Shown: piece after piece, positions 54,415 to 63,214 of the stretch
How positions within the stretch are numbered: position 1 is the stretch's first letter
How the letters are laid out: each line of letters opens with the position of its first letter
Assembly (NCBI GenBank): GCA_030704425.1
Contig: JAPDHM010000002.1
Span: forward strand, 248,001-312,000
Direction of reading: 5' to 3'
DNA: 64,000 nt
Source of the DNA: Rhodobacteraceae bacterium IMCC1909
Lineage (GTDB): Bacteria > Pseudomonadota > Alphaproteobacteria > Rhodobacterales > Rhodobacteraceae
Notes under the pieces: generated by a model
What the model was told of the DNA's origin: nothing
The model's input: the letters and a program-made list of their open reading frames with translations, nothing else
The model's database searches: none
Made by a program: the position numbers and the translations under genes

Positions 54415-54631
54415 AATGGCTCCTTATAGGTTTCTTGCACTTGGTATAGGAGCAAACGCGTTGCAAAACCAGCGTCATTGGGCGTATTTACCGCTATGTG
54501 AAAACCCGTCTCGTGACATCGGCAGGAATCTGCAGGTGCCGCATAAACGGTGGTATTTTAAGCACGTCGGCTGTAGCGTTATAGTATCGATATCGTCTAC
54601 ATCCTGGACACGAAATAGAATCGAGGCCTCG

Positions 54632-55294
54632 GTGCGTTTACTCTGCCCAAAATGCGATGCGGAATATGAAATCCCCGACGATGTAATTCCCGCAGAGGGA
54701 CGGGACGTAAAATGCTCTGGTTGCCAAGAGACTTGGTTTGTTCCAGCCAACACCCGGCCACCCGAGCGCACCACGATTGATCCCAAAGTAAGCAGCATCC
54801 TACAACAAGAGGTGCAGCGTGAGATGGAGGCACGCAAGGCTGAAATGCGCGTGACCCATGAAACAGAGCTTGAGCAAGCCCCTGCGGCACGAAGGCTGGA
54901 CAGACCGCCGCCCCCAGCCACGCCGCCGGTAGAGCCGCGCCCGCAACCAACCGCCGCACCGACCTCTAAGAATTTGCCGCCGATTGATACGGTCAAAATT
55001 TCCTCACTCGTCAGCGCAACTGACGATGCACCAGCCCTGACAAAGCCTGTGATGCCAAGCAAAGCACCAGAGGAAGTTGCACCGCTCGACAGCCGGCAAC
55101 GCGGCACAGTCGCGGCGTTTTTGATTCTGGCCGTGTTGACCGCGATATATATCTTTGCGCCGCAAATCACCGAAAATTTTCCCAGCCAAACAGATCGGAT
55201 TAACGCCTATGTGTTTTGGGTCGATGATATGCGCCAGTGGCTTCAGCATGGCTTGCAGGCCATTTTGGACTATCGCATGAGTTTCAGCCTTTAA
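54632..55294 (+). CDS. Zinc-ribbon (MJ0042-type) membrane protein
   Basis: A 220-residue protein with an N-terminal zinc ribbon (LLCPKCDAEYEIP and KCSGCQETWFVP), a charged and proline-rich middle, and one membrane helix near the C-terminus (VAAFLILAVLTAIYIFAP). The start is GTG 54632, fixed by GAGG just upstream. Homologues in Rhodobacterales often sit beside the cell-division genes ftsE/ftsX, which are not seen here. Function is unknown. Confidence 0.8.
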   Translation: MRLLCPKCDAEYEIPDDVIPAEGRDVKCSGCQETWFVPANTRPPERTTIDPKVSSILQQEVQREMEARKAEMRVTHETELEQAPAARRLDRPPPPATPPVEPRPQPTAAPTSKNLPPIDTVKISSLVSATDDAPALTKPVMPSKAPEEVAPLDSRQRGTVAAFLILAVLTAIYIFAPQITENFPSQTDRINAYVFWVDDMRQWLQHGLQAILDYRMSFSL

Positions 55295-55325
55295 GAGCGG
55301 CGCCGCCCTTTTGGGCAGCCGCCAA

Positions 55326-57794
55326 TTAAAAGCGATCCAGCAGCCGTTGGAGATAATTGCGCTCCTCTTTGGGACGTTCGAGCGACCCGGCCCGGCGACG
55401 AATTTCTTCCATCAACTCTTGTGAGCGCAGACGCAATTCTTCTTGCGGCACCATCTGCTCGCCAGCACCCAATTGGCCATTGCCCCCAACATCCCGACCT
55501 AGAGGATCACGCGTAGATGGGCTTTGCGATTGCCCCTCGCCGCGGCGGTCATTGGGGGTGGCCCCCTGTCCGGGCGCGGCCTGCTCATCCAGTGTTTCGC
55601 CCAAACGGCGCATGCCTTCACGCAGCGCGTCGATGGCGTCCGATTGGTTGTCCAATGCCCCGGGCATATCTCCCTCACGCAGATCTTCCGCGGCCTGATC
55701 CATGGCTTCAGCGGCCTCATCCAGCGCCCGGCGGGCCGCTTGCCCCGCTTCGGTGCCCGCACCGGGCAAATTGCCCCTTTGCCGTTCGACTTCACGTTCC
55801 AATTGTTTTTGCTGCTCGGCTAAACTGTCTTGGGAGGATGGCCCCTCTTCGCCAGCGTCATTGCCTCCCTCGGCTCCACCGCCGCCGAGCTGATCGCCGG
55901 GGGTTTGGCCTTGCAAATCACGGAAGGTTTGGTCCGAGAGCTCCTGCTGCTGGCGCAGACTATCGGCGAGATCTTCCATCTGTTGCCCGCCGCCCTCTTG
56001 ACCCTCCTGCCCTTCTCCACCCGATTGCCCGGGTGTCATTTGAAGATTTTGCATCAAACGGTTAATCTCTTCCAACAGCTCTTGCGCCTCGGCCATGCGG
56101 CCCTCTTCCATGAGCTTTTGCAAACGGTCCATCATCTCTTGCAATTGATCCTCTGACACGGCCTCATCATCCGGCAGGCGCTCGGGTTGCTCGGAGGGCG
56201 GATTGCGTTCCGCGAATTCTTTGAAATATTCCCGCTGTGCTTGGCGTAATTCATCCATCAGCCGGGCGATTTCTTCTGGCGTGGCCCCGTTTTTAATCGC
56301 TTCAGCCAGTTTATCTTGCGCGCGCGCGAGCTTTTGTGCCGCCTGCTCCAAATCGCCGTCCTCGACCTCAAGCGCCAATATCCAAAGCAGCTCGGCTGCG
56401 GGCTCAAGATCCGTACCCGCCTCCAGATCTCTGATAATTTTGGACAATATTTCAGCATCCTGCGCGTCGCGGAACAGCGTTTCAGGGGCCTGTGATATCG
56501 CGCGCAACAGTTGCGACACGCGTCTGCGGTTATCGGGAGACCACAGCAAATCGCGGCGCTGCTCAACCAAAGCCTTGGCAAGGGGGTCAAAGAAATTGCG
56601 GGCTGGCAAAGCCAATTCCAACGCCGCCGATTGTCCCAATTGCCCGCGCATGTCTTCCACTTCGAGACGGAGCGAGACCGGCAAATGCGCCCAGACATGT
56701 TTAGACAGATCCTCGGTTAAGACCTCGGTGAACTCCGCGCGATCACCCGAAATGGTCAATGGCAGGGTCAACTCGATATCGGGCTGCGGCGCAGGTTCAG
56801 CCGCCAGCCCATAGCGGCGATCCACCTCGTCTATGTTCAGATACACCCATGCCCGGCCCGCAGTGACCGCGACATCGTCCCGCGCCGTGAAGCTCAGGGA
56901 AAAACTGCCCTCCGCATCGCGTGCAACCTCGCCTATGACCTCCACTTCTGGCGGCACATCAGGCAACATGGACACCCGCCACTCGGCGCCATCAGGCCCA
57001 GAAATGGCCAATCGACCCGACCGGGTCACAAGAAATTTCTGACTGGGATCTGCCGCATCAAACGTGTCGCTGGGTCGGCCGGACAGAGTTTCCTCAATCG
57101 CGTGCAAGCCCGCATCTCCGTAAAGCCGCACCAAAACCACCGTGTCTTGCGGCACGCTTAACTCAACGCCCATCACATCATTGAGATATATCACCGGGCG
57201 GCGGGTATTGGCAGGCGGTTGCAACCAGACCTCCCATTGCGGGCCTGCCGCAATCGGCACTGAGGCATCCCCCAGCCCTGTGCGCATCGCCTGCACCGAG
57301 CCGAAAAGCCCGCCAATGACAAACACCAAAAGCGCGATATATCGAAGAGCGAAAGGATCCCGCGGTGCCAAATCCAACTGCGGCCCAACAGCCGATGCCT
57401 TGGCGGCAGCAGCGCGCATTTGCGCCAAATGCGCCTGCCACAACGCCGCCGAAGCTGGATCACCTTGACCGAGAGCCTGAATATCGCGCAGCACGGCCAA
57501 GGGGCGGTCCGGTAGGTTCTGATCCAGACGCGCACGCGCCGCGCCGAGGGTCGGTGCTGCAAATCGCCGGAAAAAATACCCTAGCCCGCAAAGCCCGCTG
57601 AGAAGCCAAATCCCCCCCGCCAGCTTAAGCACTACAAGCGGCCAGAGATCTGGCGCGGCCAAAAGCAGCACCCCAATCCCCAAAACCAGTGTTGAGAGCA
57701 GCGGCCAGGCTGCGCGAATAATGCGTTCCGCCCAAAGGCCGACAAAGGTCAACCAAAGAGCAAAAATTACCCTACGCGAGAACAGTTTGGCCAT
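55326..57794 (-). CDS. DUF4175 (TIGR02302) family membrane protein
   Basis: An 822-residue alphaproteobacterial protein. Two membrane helices lie near the N-terminus (about 30-75) and one near residue 150, followed by a periplasmic beta-rich region and long Gln/Glu/Gly-rich coiled-coil segments (LQEMMDRLQKLMEEGRMAEA, GQSGGEGQEGQEGGGQQ). The C-terminus ERNYLQRLLDRF matches the family. ATG 57794 follows GAGGGG; a TTG one codon earlier is not needed. It is 24 bp after lysA on the same strand. No function is established. Confidence 0.88.
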   Translation of the reverse strand: MAKLFSRRVIFALWLTFVGLWAERIIRAAWPLLSTLVLGIGVLLLAAPDLWPLVVLKLAGGIWLLSGLCGLGYFFRRFAAPTLGAARARLDQNLPDRPLAVLRDIQALGQGDPASAALWQAHLAQMRAAAAKASAVGPQLDLAPRDPFALRYIALLVFVIGGLFGSVQAMRTGLGDASVPIAAGPQWEVWLQPPANTRRPVIYLNDVMGVELSVPQDTVVLVRLYGDAGLHAIEETLSGRPSDTFDAADPSQKFLVTRSGRLAISGPDGAEWRVSMLPDVPPEVEVIGEVARDAEGSFSLSFTARDDVAVTAGRAWVYLNIDEVDRRYGLAAEPAPQPDIELTLPLTISGDRAEFTEVLTEDLSKHVWAHLPVSLRLEVEDMRGQLGQSAALELALPARNFFDPLAKALVEQRRDLLWSPDNRRRVSQLLRAISQAPETLFRDAQDAEILSKIIRDLEAGTDLEPAAELLWILALEVEDGDLEQAAQKLARAQDKLAEAIKNGATPEEIARLMDELRQAQREYFKEFAERNPPSEQPERLPDDEAVSEDQLQEMMDRLQKLMEEGRMAEAQELLEEINRLMQNLQMTPGQSGGEGQEGQEGGGQQMEDLADSLRQQQELSDQTFRDLQGQTPGDQLGGGGAEGGNDAGEEGPSSQDSLAEQQKQLEREVERQRGNLPGAGTEAGQAARRALDEAAEAMDQAAEDLREGDMPGALDNQSDAIDALREGMRRLGETLDEQAAPGQGATPNDRRGEGQSQSPSTRDPLGRDVGGNGQLGAGEQMVPQEELRLRSQELMEEIRRRAGSLERPKEERNYLQRLLDRF

Positions 57795-57818
57795 CAAAGC
57801 CCCTCATGACATGGCCTC

Positions 57819-59084
57819 TTAATGCCACTGAGGGATTATATCGCGGTTAATGATATCTTCCAAGCTCGGTCTTGGGCGGATCACCGCAAATTGATCCCCC
57901 TTCACCATGACCTCAGGCACCAGAGGGCGGGTGTTGTATTCGCTGGCCATCACAGCCCCATAGGCCCCAGCGCTGCGAAAGGCGATGAGATCGCCAGCCT
58001 TCAGCGGCGCCAAAGCACGCCCTTTGGCGAAAGTATCCCCGCTTTCACAAACAGGTCCCACAACATCATAGGCTTGATATTCGATCCCAGCAGCCGGCGC
58101 CTTGATCGGCACGATGTCATGATGCGCATCATACATGGCCGGACGAATAAGATCGTTCATTGCGCCATCCACGATCAAAAACTCGCGATCTTCACCCTGT
58201 TTGACGTAGATGACTTCTGACACAAACACCCCGGCATTGCCGGCAATAAAGCGGCCCGGTTCGATCTCGATTTCACAGCCCAAATGGCCCACTTTCTCGG
58301 CGATCAAGGCGCAATAGTCCTTAGGGCTGGGCGGGTGGTGGTTATTGCTCTCATAGGGGATGCCAAGCCCGCCACCCAAGTCGAGGCGGCGGATGTCATG
58401 GCCATCGGCGCGCAGAAGTTCTGTGAGCTCGGCAACCTTTTCATATGCCACCCCATAGGGCGCCAAATCCGTCAGCTGCGAGCCGATATGCACATCAATG
58501 CCCACAACCTCCAGCCCCGGCAGACGCGCCGCCATGGCATAGACCTCGCGGGCCCGCGAAATTGGGATGCCAAATTTGTCTTCTTTTTTACCCGTCGAAA
58601 TTTTCGCATGGGTTTTGGCATCTACATCAGGATTGACCCGGATGGTGATGGGCGCGGTTTTGCCCAGCATGGATGCCACCTCCGACAACGCGCGCATTTC
58701 CGGCTCGCTTTCCACATTGAATTGCCGCACGCCGCCGGTCAAAACCTTGGTCATTTCCGCCCGAGTTTTGCCGACACCGGAAAAGACAATGCGATCGCCC
58801 GGGATGCCGGCAGCGCGGGCGCGGGCATATTCACCGCCCGACACCACATCCATCCCAGCGCCCGCGGCGCCCAGAAGGGTCAAAATGGCTTGGTTGGAGG
58901 CCGCCTTCATCGCGTAGCAAATCAGGTGATCCATACCGGCCAAAGCGTCGTCAAACAGCTTAAAATGGCGCAGCAATGTCGCAGATGAATAGAGATAGAA
59001 CGGCGTGCCAACTTCTGCTGCAATCTGTGAAATCGCAACATCTTCGGCATGTAAACATCCGTCCCGGTATAAAAAGTGATCCAT
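57819..59084 (-). CDS. lysA: Diaminopimelate decarboxylase
   Basis: A 421-residue fold-type III PLP enzyme making lysine from meso-diaminopimelate. The PLP lysine is K60 in ICYAMKAASN, with GGGLGIPY near 245 and the catalytic Cys in VCESGDTFA near 347. Length is normal. It lies downstream of argH, the LptM-like peptide gene and DUF2834 on the same strand, an order common in Rhodobacterales. Confidence 0.95.
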   Translation of the reverse strand: MDHFLYRDGCLHAEDVAISQIAAEVGTPFYLYSSATLLRHFKLFDDALAGMDHLICYAMKAASNQAILTLLGAAGAGMDVVSGGEYARARAAGIPGDRIVFSGVGKTRAEMTKVLTGGVRQFNVESEPEMRALSEVASMLGKTAPITIRVNPDVDAKTHAKISTGKKEDKFGIPISRAREVYAMAARLPGLEVVGIDVHIGSQLTDLAPYGVAYEKVAELTELLRADGHDIRRLDLGGGLGIPYESNNHHPPSPKDYCALIAEKVGHLGCEIEIEPGRFIAGNAGVFVSEVIYVKQGEDREFLIVDGAMNDLIRPAMYDAHHDIVPIKAPAAGIEYQAYDVVGPVCESGDTFAKGRALAPLKAGDLIAFRSAGAYGAVMASEYNTRPLVPEVMVKGDQFAVIRPRPSLEDIINRDIIPQWH

Positions 59085-59169
59085 CTTTTCGCCTCACTCC
59101 CCAAAACTTGCGCATATCATGCTTACAAAAACAGGCAACACCCTTGCCCCATTATTCTTGCCGTTGGCG

Positions 59170-59487
59170 TCACCGGGGGTCTCGATCGGGCGCGCTGCGC
59201 AGATAGAGGTAGAGCGGCAAACCGCAGCTCACGCCGATGCCAAAGGTGGCGGCAATGGCGACCAAATGGAAAAATTTTCGGTTTCTAATAACCTCTGCAA
59301 TAATCCATAGGCTCAGAGCCGTGGCAGCAATGGTCAGATCCCAAACCAAGCCGCTACTGGCCGCATTCACATGCCAGGCCTGCACCATATCGCCCAAATT
59401 CCACCCCTCGGCTCGAAACCAATTGATGAAATAATACATCGGGTGGATGGCGCCCCAAATGGCCAATCCCAGAAATACATGTCGCAT
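59170..59487 (-). CDS. DUF2834 family membrane protein
   Basis: A 105-residue protein with three hydrophobic helices (VFLGLAIWGAIHPMYYFINW, VWDLTIAATALSLWIIAEV, FHLVAIAATFGIGVSCGLPL) matching DUF2834. Function is unknown. ATG 59487 is fixed by GAGGAGAG directly upstream. A longer frame reaching into the lipoprotein gene is spurious. Confidence 0.85.
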   Translation of the reverse strand: MRHVFLGLAIWGAIHPMYYFINWFRAEGWNLGDMVQAWHVNAASSGLVWDLTIAATALSLWIIAEVIRNRKFFHLVAIAATFGIGVSCGLPLYLYLRSAPDRDPR

Positions 59488-59501
59488 GGCTATCTCTCCT
59501 C

Positions 59502-59615
59502 TTATGACGCAGCCTGAACGGCCAAAGCTGACGCCGCGCGTGCTGGCCGTTCTGGCGGCCCATCGGCTCCACAAGCACAGAGAAGCGCAAAGATGAACAG
59601 GCACAGATATCTCAT
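59502..59615 (-). CDS. LptM-like 37-residue lipoprotein
   Basis: ATG 59615 opens a 37-codon gene: [20 protein letters not shown], then PERP and an Ala-rich tail ending AVQAAS. The lipobox is LCAC, and the motif after it, CGxxGPxxxP, is that of LptM/YifL-type peptides, which help mature the LPS translocon LptD-LptE in enterobacteria. In gammaproteobacteria these genes sit beside dapF or lysA; here the gene is in the argH-lysA cluster. Its start overlaps the argH stop as ATGA, and GGGAGG within argH serves as ribosome site. Homology rests on a short motif plus synteny. Confidence 0.78.
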   Translation of the reverse strand: MRYLCLFIFALLCACGADGPPERPARAASALAVQAAS

Positions 59616-61000
59616 GACAAGATCGCCTCCCAGCGTGCAATTTGACTGCGCACCTGTGCGGGCGCTGTGCCGCCGTAGGACAGGCGCGAGGCTACTGAAT
59701 TCTCGACGCCCAACACCTCAAAGACATTCGACGTGATCTGCGAGTGCACAGATTGCATCTGCTCCAAGGTCAAATCCGGCAGATCGCAGCCTTGCTCTTC
59801 GGCCATGGCAACCAGGCTGCCCGTAACATGATGGGCATCGCGAAACGGCATGTCCAGGGCACGCACCAGCCAATCGGCCAAATCGGTGGAGGTAGAGAAC
59901 CCCGAGGCGGCAGCCGTTTTAAGGCTCTCTTGATTGGCAGTCATATCGCCAACCATGCCGCTCATCGCCGCCAATGCCAACATCAAATTATCTGCGGCAT
60001 CAAAGACTTGCTCTTTGTCTTCTTGCATGTCCTTGGAATAGGTCAGCGGCAAGCCTTTCATCACCATCATCAAAGCCACATTGGCGCCGACGATCCTGCC
60101 GATCTTTGCCCGGATCAATTCCGCGGCATCGGGGTTCTTCTTTTGCGGCATGATCGACGAGCCTGTTGAAAACCGATCCGAAAGGGTGACGAAGCGAAAT
60201 TGCGCTGACGACCAAATCACCAGCTCCTCGGCAAAGCGGCTGAGGTGCATGGCGCAGATGCTGGCGCAGCTGAGATATTCCAAAGCGAAATCACGATCCG
60301 AGACCGCATCTAAAGAGTTGGCGGCCGGACGGTCAAACCCCAAAGCCGCCGCGGTCATATCCCGGTTAATCGGAAAAGAGGTGCCTGCAAGCGCCGCCGC
60401 GCCCAGCGGGCTTTCATTCATCCGGCGGCGCGCATCTTCAAAGCGCGATTTGTCGCGGGCCAACATCTCTACATAGGCCATCATATGATGCCCCCAGGTC
60501 ACCGGCTGCGCGGTTTGCAGATGGGTAAAACCCGGCATCACCCAATCAGCACCCGCCTTGGCTTGTTGCAAAAAGGCCTTCATCAGCGCCTCAATGCCTT
60601 CAATGGCCGCATCGGTTTGATCGCGGACCCAAAGACGAAAATCCGTCGCCACTTGGTCATTGCGGCTGCGGCCCGTGTGCAACCGGCCCGCCGGTGCGCC
60701 GATTACCTCTTTCAGGCGTTGCTCAACATTCATGTGAATATCTTCCAAATCCACCCGAAACGGAAAATTGCCCGACTCAATTTCTGACAAAACCGTGAGG
60801 AGCCCTTCCCGAATGGCCTCACTGTCGCTATTTGAAATGATACCGGCTGCCCCCAACATGGCGGCGTGGGCGCGGCTGCCTTGGATATCTTGAGCCGCCA
60901 TCCGTTGGTCGAAACCAATCGAGGCATTGATGGCCTCCATGATGGCATCTGGTCCAGCAGCGAAGCGTCCGCCCCACATTTGATTTTGGGATTTGGTCAT
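59612..61000 (-). CDS. argH: Argininosuccinate lyase
   Basis: A 462-residue enzyme of the fumarase/aspartase superfamily that releases arginine and fumarate. The signature [12 protein letters not shown] near 280 holds the catalytic Ser, with HTGRSRNDQ near 113 and [10 protein letters not shown] near 158. ATG 61000 ([13 protein letters not shown]) gives the family start. The tlpA-like gene begins only 24 bp away on the other strand. It is coupled by ATGA to the LptM-like gene. Confidence 0.95.
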   Translation of the reverse strand: MTKSQNQMWGGRFAAGPDAIMEAINASIGFDQRMAAQDIQGSRAHAAMLGAAGIISNSDSEAIREGLLTVLSEIESGNFPFRVDLEDIHMNVEQRLKEVIGAPAGRLHTGRSRNDQVATDFRLWVRDQTDAAIEGIEALMKAFLQQAKAGADWVMPGFTHLQTAQPVTWGHHMMAYVEMLARDKSRFEDARRRMNESPLGAAALAGTSFPINRDMTAAALGFDRPAANSLDAVSDRDFALEYLSCASICAMHLSRFAEELVIWSSAQFRFVTLSDRFSTGSSIMPQKKNPDAAELIRAKIGRIVGANVALMMVMKGLPLTYSKDMQEDKEQVFDAADNLMLALAAMSGMVGDMTANQESLKTAAASGFSTSTDLADWLVRALDMPFRDAHHVTGSLVAMAEEQGCDLPDLTLEQMQSVHSQITSNVFEVLGVENSVASRLSYGGTAPAQVRSQIARWEAILS

Positions 61001-61024
61001 GAGTGAACCCTTTGGGAGTATGAT

Positions 61025-61576
61025 ATGCGTTACTTGCTTGCTGCTGTTCTCTATACGGCCCTCGCCGCCACTGCAAATGCAGACATGAGCGATCTTGAAG
61101 CTCTGCGCGCGGGAGATATGCGAAAATTGCAGATTCACAGCGCAACGCGCCCTGCACCCGATACGGTTTTTCTGCATGCAGACGGGTCAGAGCTGCGCTT
61201 GTCCGATTATCGAGGCAAAGTCGTGGTTCTGAATTTCTGGGCCACCTGGTGCGCGCCCTGCCGCAAGGAAATGCCCGAGCTCTCCGCCCTGCAAAAGACC
61301 TTAGGCGGCGGTGATTTAACAGTGCTTACCGTTGCCACGGGCCCCAACCCACCGGCTAAAATCACCGAATTTTTCGATCAAATCGGCGTGAGCAATCTGC
61401 CGGCTCATAGAGACCCGCGCCAAAGCCTGGCCCGTGCCATGAATGTCTTGGGCCTGCCGGTCACTGTGATCTTGAATCGCGATGGCGCGGAGATTGCGCG
61501 ACTTTTGGGCGATGCCAATTGGCACAGCGGCAGTGCCTTGGCGATACTCGAGGCCGTTATCGCGCAAGAGCCGTGA
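61025..61576 (+). CDS. TlpA-like thiol:disulfide reductase
   Basis: A 183-residue periplasmic thioredoxin-fold protein. A signal peptide ends near ATANA/D (residue 19-20). The active site is WCAPC with Cys 76 and 79, and the cis-proline region is LGLPVTVIL near 141. TlpA proteins reduce disulfides in the periplasm, for example during cytochrome oxidase assembly. GGGAG precedes ATG 61025. Its end overlaps the convergent tag gene by 20 bp. Confidence 0.92.
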   Translation: MRYLLAAVLYTALAATANADMSDLEALRAGDMRKLQIHSATRPAPDTVFLHADGSELRLSDYRGKVVVLNFWATWCAPCRKEMPELSALQKTLGGGDLTVLTVATGPNPPAKITEFFDQIGVSNLPAHRDPRQSLARAMNVLGLPVTVILNRDGAEIARLLGDANWHSGSALAILEAVIAQEP

Positions 61577-62126
61577 CCGCATGGTGACGATGACAACTTA
61601 AGATGTGATTGTTGAACAGACCACAAGCCTCCATCCAAGCATAAACGATGGTCGGGCCACAAAACTTGAACCCGGCTGCTTTGAGATCTTTTGAAATCTT
61701 TTGGCTCAGCGGTGATTGGGTGGGCACTTGTGCCAATGTCTCATAACCAGCGACAATCGGGCGCCCGTCCACATAGGCCCACATCCGGTCAGAAAAGGGC
61801 ATCTCTTCGGCCAAGCGCAAATAGGCCTGCGCATTGCCGATGGTGGCTTCAATTTTACCACGATGGCGCACAATACCTGGGTTTTGCAGCAAAACCTCCA
61901 CCTCAGCTGCCCCCCAGCCCGCGATTTCCTGCGGATCAAATCCCGCAAATGCAGAGCGGAAAGCCGGGCGTTTTTTTAGGATCGTGATCCAACTCAACCC
62001 CGCTTGGAAACCATCTAAAATCAGTTTTTCCCATAGAGCCCGGCTGTCATATTCCGGCACGCCCCATTCCATGTCATGGTAGTCTTGATAAATTTTATCT
62101 ATTCCAACCCAAGTACAGCGGTCCAT
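61557..62126 (-). CDS. tag: DNA-3-methyladenine glycosylase I
   Basis: A 189-residue helix-hairpin-helix glycosylase that removes 3-methyladenine from DNA. Motifs are CTWVGIDKIYQDYHDMEWG at the start with the zinc Cys and His, LDGFQAGLSWITIL near 39, and the zinc-binding C-terminal CGLFNNHILSCHRH. The convergent overlap of 20 bp with the tlpA-like gene includes the last six codons. Confidence 0.94.
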   Translation of the reverse strand: MDRCTWVGIDKIYQDYHDMEWGVPEYDSRALWEKLILDGFQAGLSWITILKKRPAFRSAFAGFDPQEIAGWGAAEVEVLLQNPGIVRHRGKIEATIGNAQAYLRLAEEMPFSDRMWAYVDGRPIVAGYETLAQVPTQSPLSQKISKDLKAAGFKFCGPTIVYAWMEACGLFNNHILSCHRHHAVTALAR

Positions 62127-62216
62127 TTCGCCTCCAATTTACCTCATATTAGGGCTCTGCGCCGATGCTGCCAAGCACTATGACCGAGACCTTCACAAAA
62201 GGGCGAAGACATCCCG

Positions 62217-63020
62217 ATGGACCAGAATTTCTCCGACCCATTGAGTGCTGCGGTGGCGAAACGGGACGCGAATGTCCTTGAGACCGTCCGTGATGCACTG
62301 AAATACGGACGAACGGCCTTGGCTTTCCAACCGGTAATTCAAGCCGGTGCGCCCCAAAATGTGTTGTTTTATCAGGGTTTGATCCGGATTATTGATCCCG
62401 CGGGACGCCATATCCCGGCACGCGATTTCATTGCAGAGGTTGAAAATACCGAGCTGGGACGACTGATTGACTGCGTCACATTGCAGCTGGGCCTGGCAAC
62501 ATTGGCCAAGCAGCCCAACGTGCGGCTTTCAGTGAACATGTCGGCGCAATATATTGGTTACCCCAAATGGGTGCGCACGCTTGAGGATGGTCTGCAAAGA
62601 TCGCCAGAGTTGGCAAGAAACCTCATTTTGGAAATGACTGAGAAAAGCGTCATGGCCGCGCCAGAAGTCGCGCGATATTTCATGAACGACATGCAAAAAC
62701 TGGGGCTGTGCTTCGCCATAGACAACTTTGGCGCTGGACAAACGTCGCTGGTGCAGCTGCGTGATTTTTATTTTGACATTATCAAGATGGATGGGCAAAT
62801 CAAGATGGATGGGAAATTCACCAAGAACTTGGCGCAATCGGCTGACAATCAAGCATTAATTCAATCTGTTATCGGGATAGCCGGAAGTTTTGAAATGTTT
62901 TGCGTGGCGCAAAATGTTGAAACGGCCTCGGATGCAGAGGTGCTAACCACACTGGGCGTTGACTGCCTGCAGGGCTATCATTTGGGCGCCCCAACCTTAA
63001 CCCCACCCTGGCGGCAATAG
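62217..63020 (+). CDS. Degenerate EAL-domain protein
   Basis: A 267-residue stand-alone EAL fold of cyclic-di-GMP phosphodiesterase type. Motifs are present but altered at metal-binding positions: the signature reads YQGLIRI (EAL to QGL), the DDFG loop reads DNFGAG, and the AEGVE segment reads AQNVET, while NMSAQYIG, LEMTEK and IKMDG remain. Three acidic ligands are missing, so hydrolysis is unlikely and a binding or sensor role is more probable. A tandem 18-bp duplication (62781-62798 and 62799-62816) repeats the IKMDG segment. Confidence 0.85.
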   Translation: MDQNFSDPLSAAVAKRDANVLETVRDALKYGRTALAFQPVIQAGAPQNVLFYQGLIRIIDPAGRHIPARDFIAEVENTELGRLIDCVTLQLGLATLAKQPNVRLSVNMSAQYIGYPKWVRTLEDGLQRSPELARNLILEMTEKSVMAAPEVARYFMNDMQKLGLCFAIDNFGAGQTSLVQLRDFYFDIIKMDGQIKMDGKFTKNLAQSADNQALIQSVIGIAGSFEMFCVAQNVETASDAEVLTTLGVDCLQGYHLGAPTLTPPWRQ

Positions 63021-63041
63021 CCGAAAAGGCCGCCGATTTTT
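63010..63041 (+). terminator. Putative terminator after the EAL gene
   Basis: GGCGGC (63010-63015) pairs with GCCGCC (63029-63034), followed by GATTTTT. The first arm overlaps the last codons of the EAL gene. Confidence 0.5.
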
Positions 63042-63214
63042 ATCCTCAAATTGCCGCACTGCAGCAATTATTTTCGCATTTGCAGCATTTTTCGCCGCCA
63101 TGGCATTGTCAATGGGGTAAATAATACATACAAACGCGCGGAAATGAGGACCAGACTGCGCATAGTGAAGGATTCCTGTGCCGAAGGTTGACCTCATCAA
63201 TGAGGAGAAACTTT

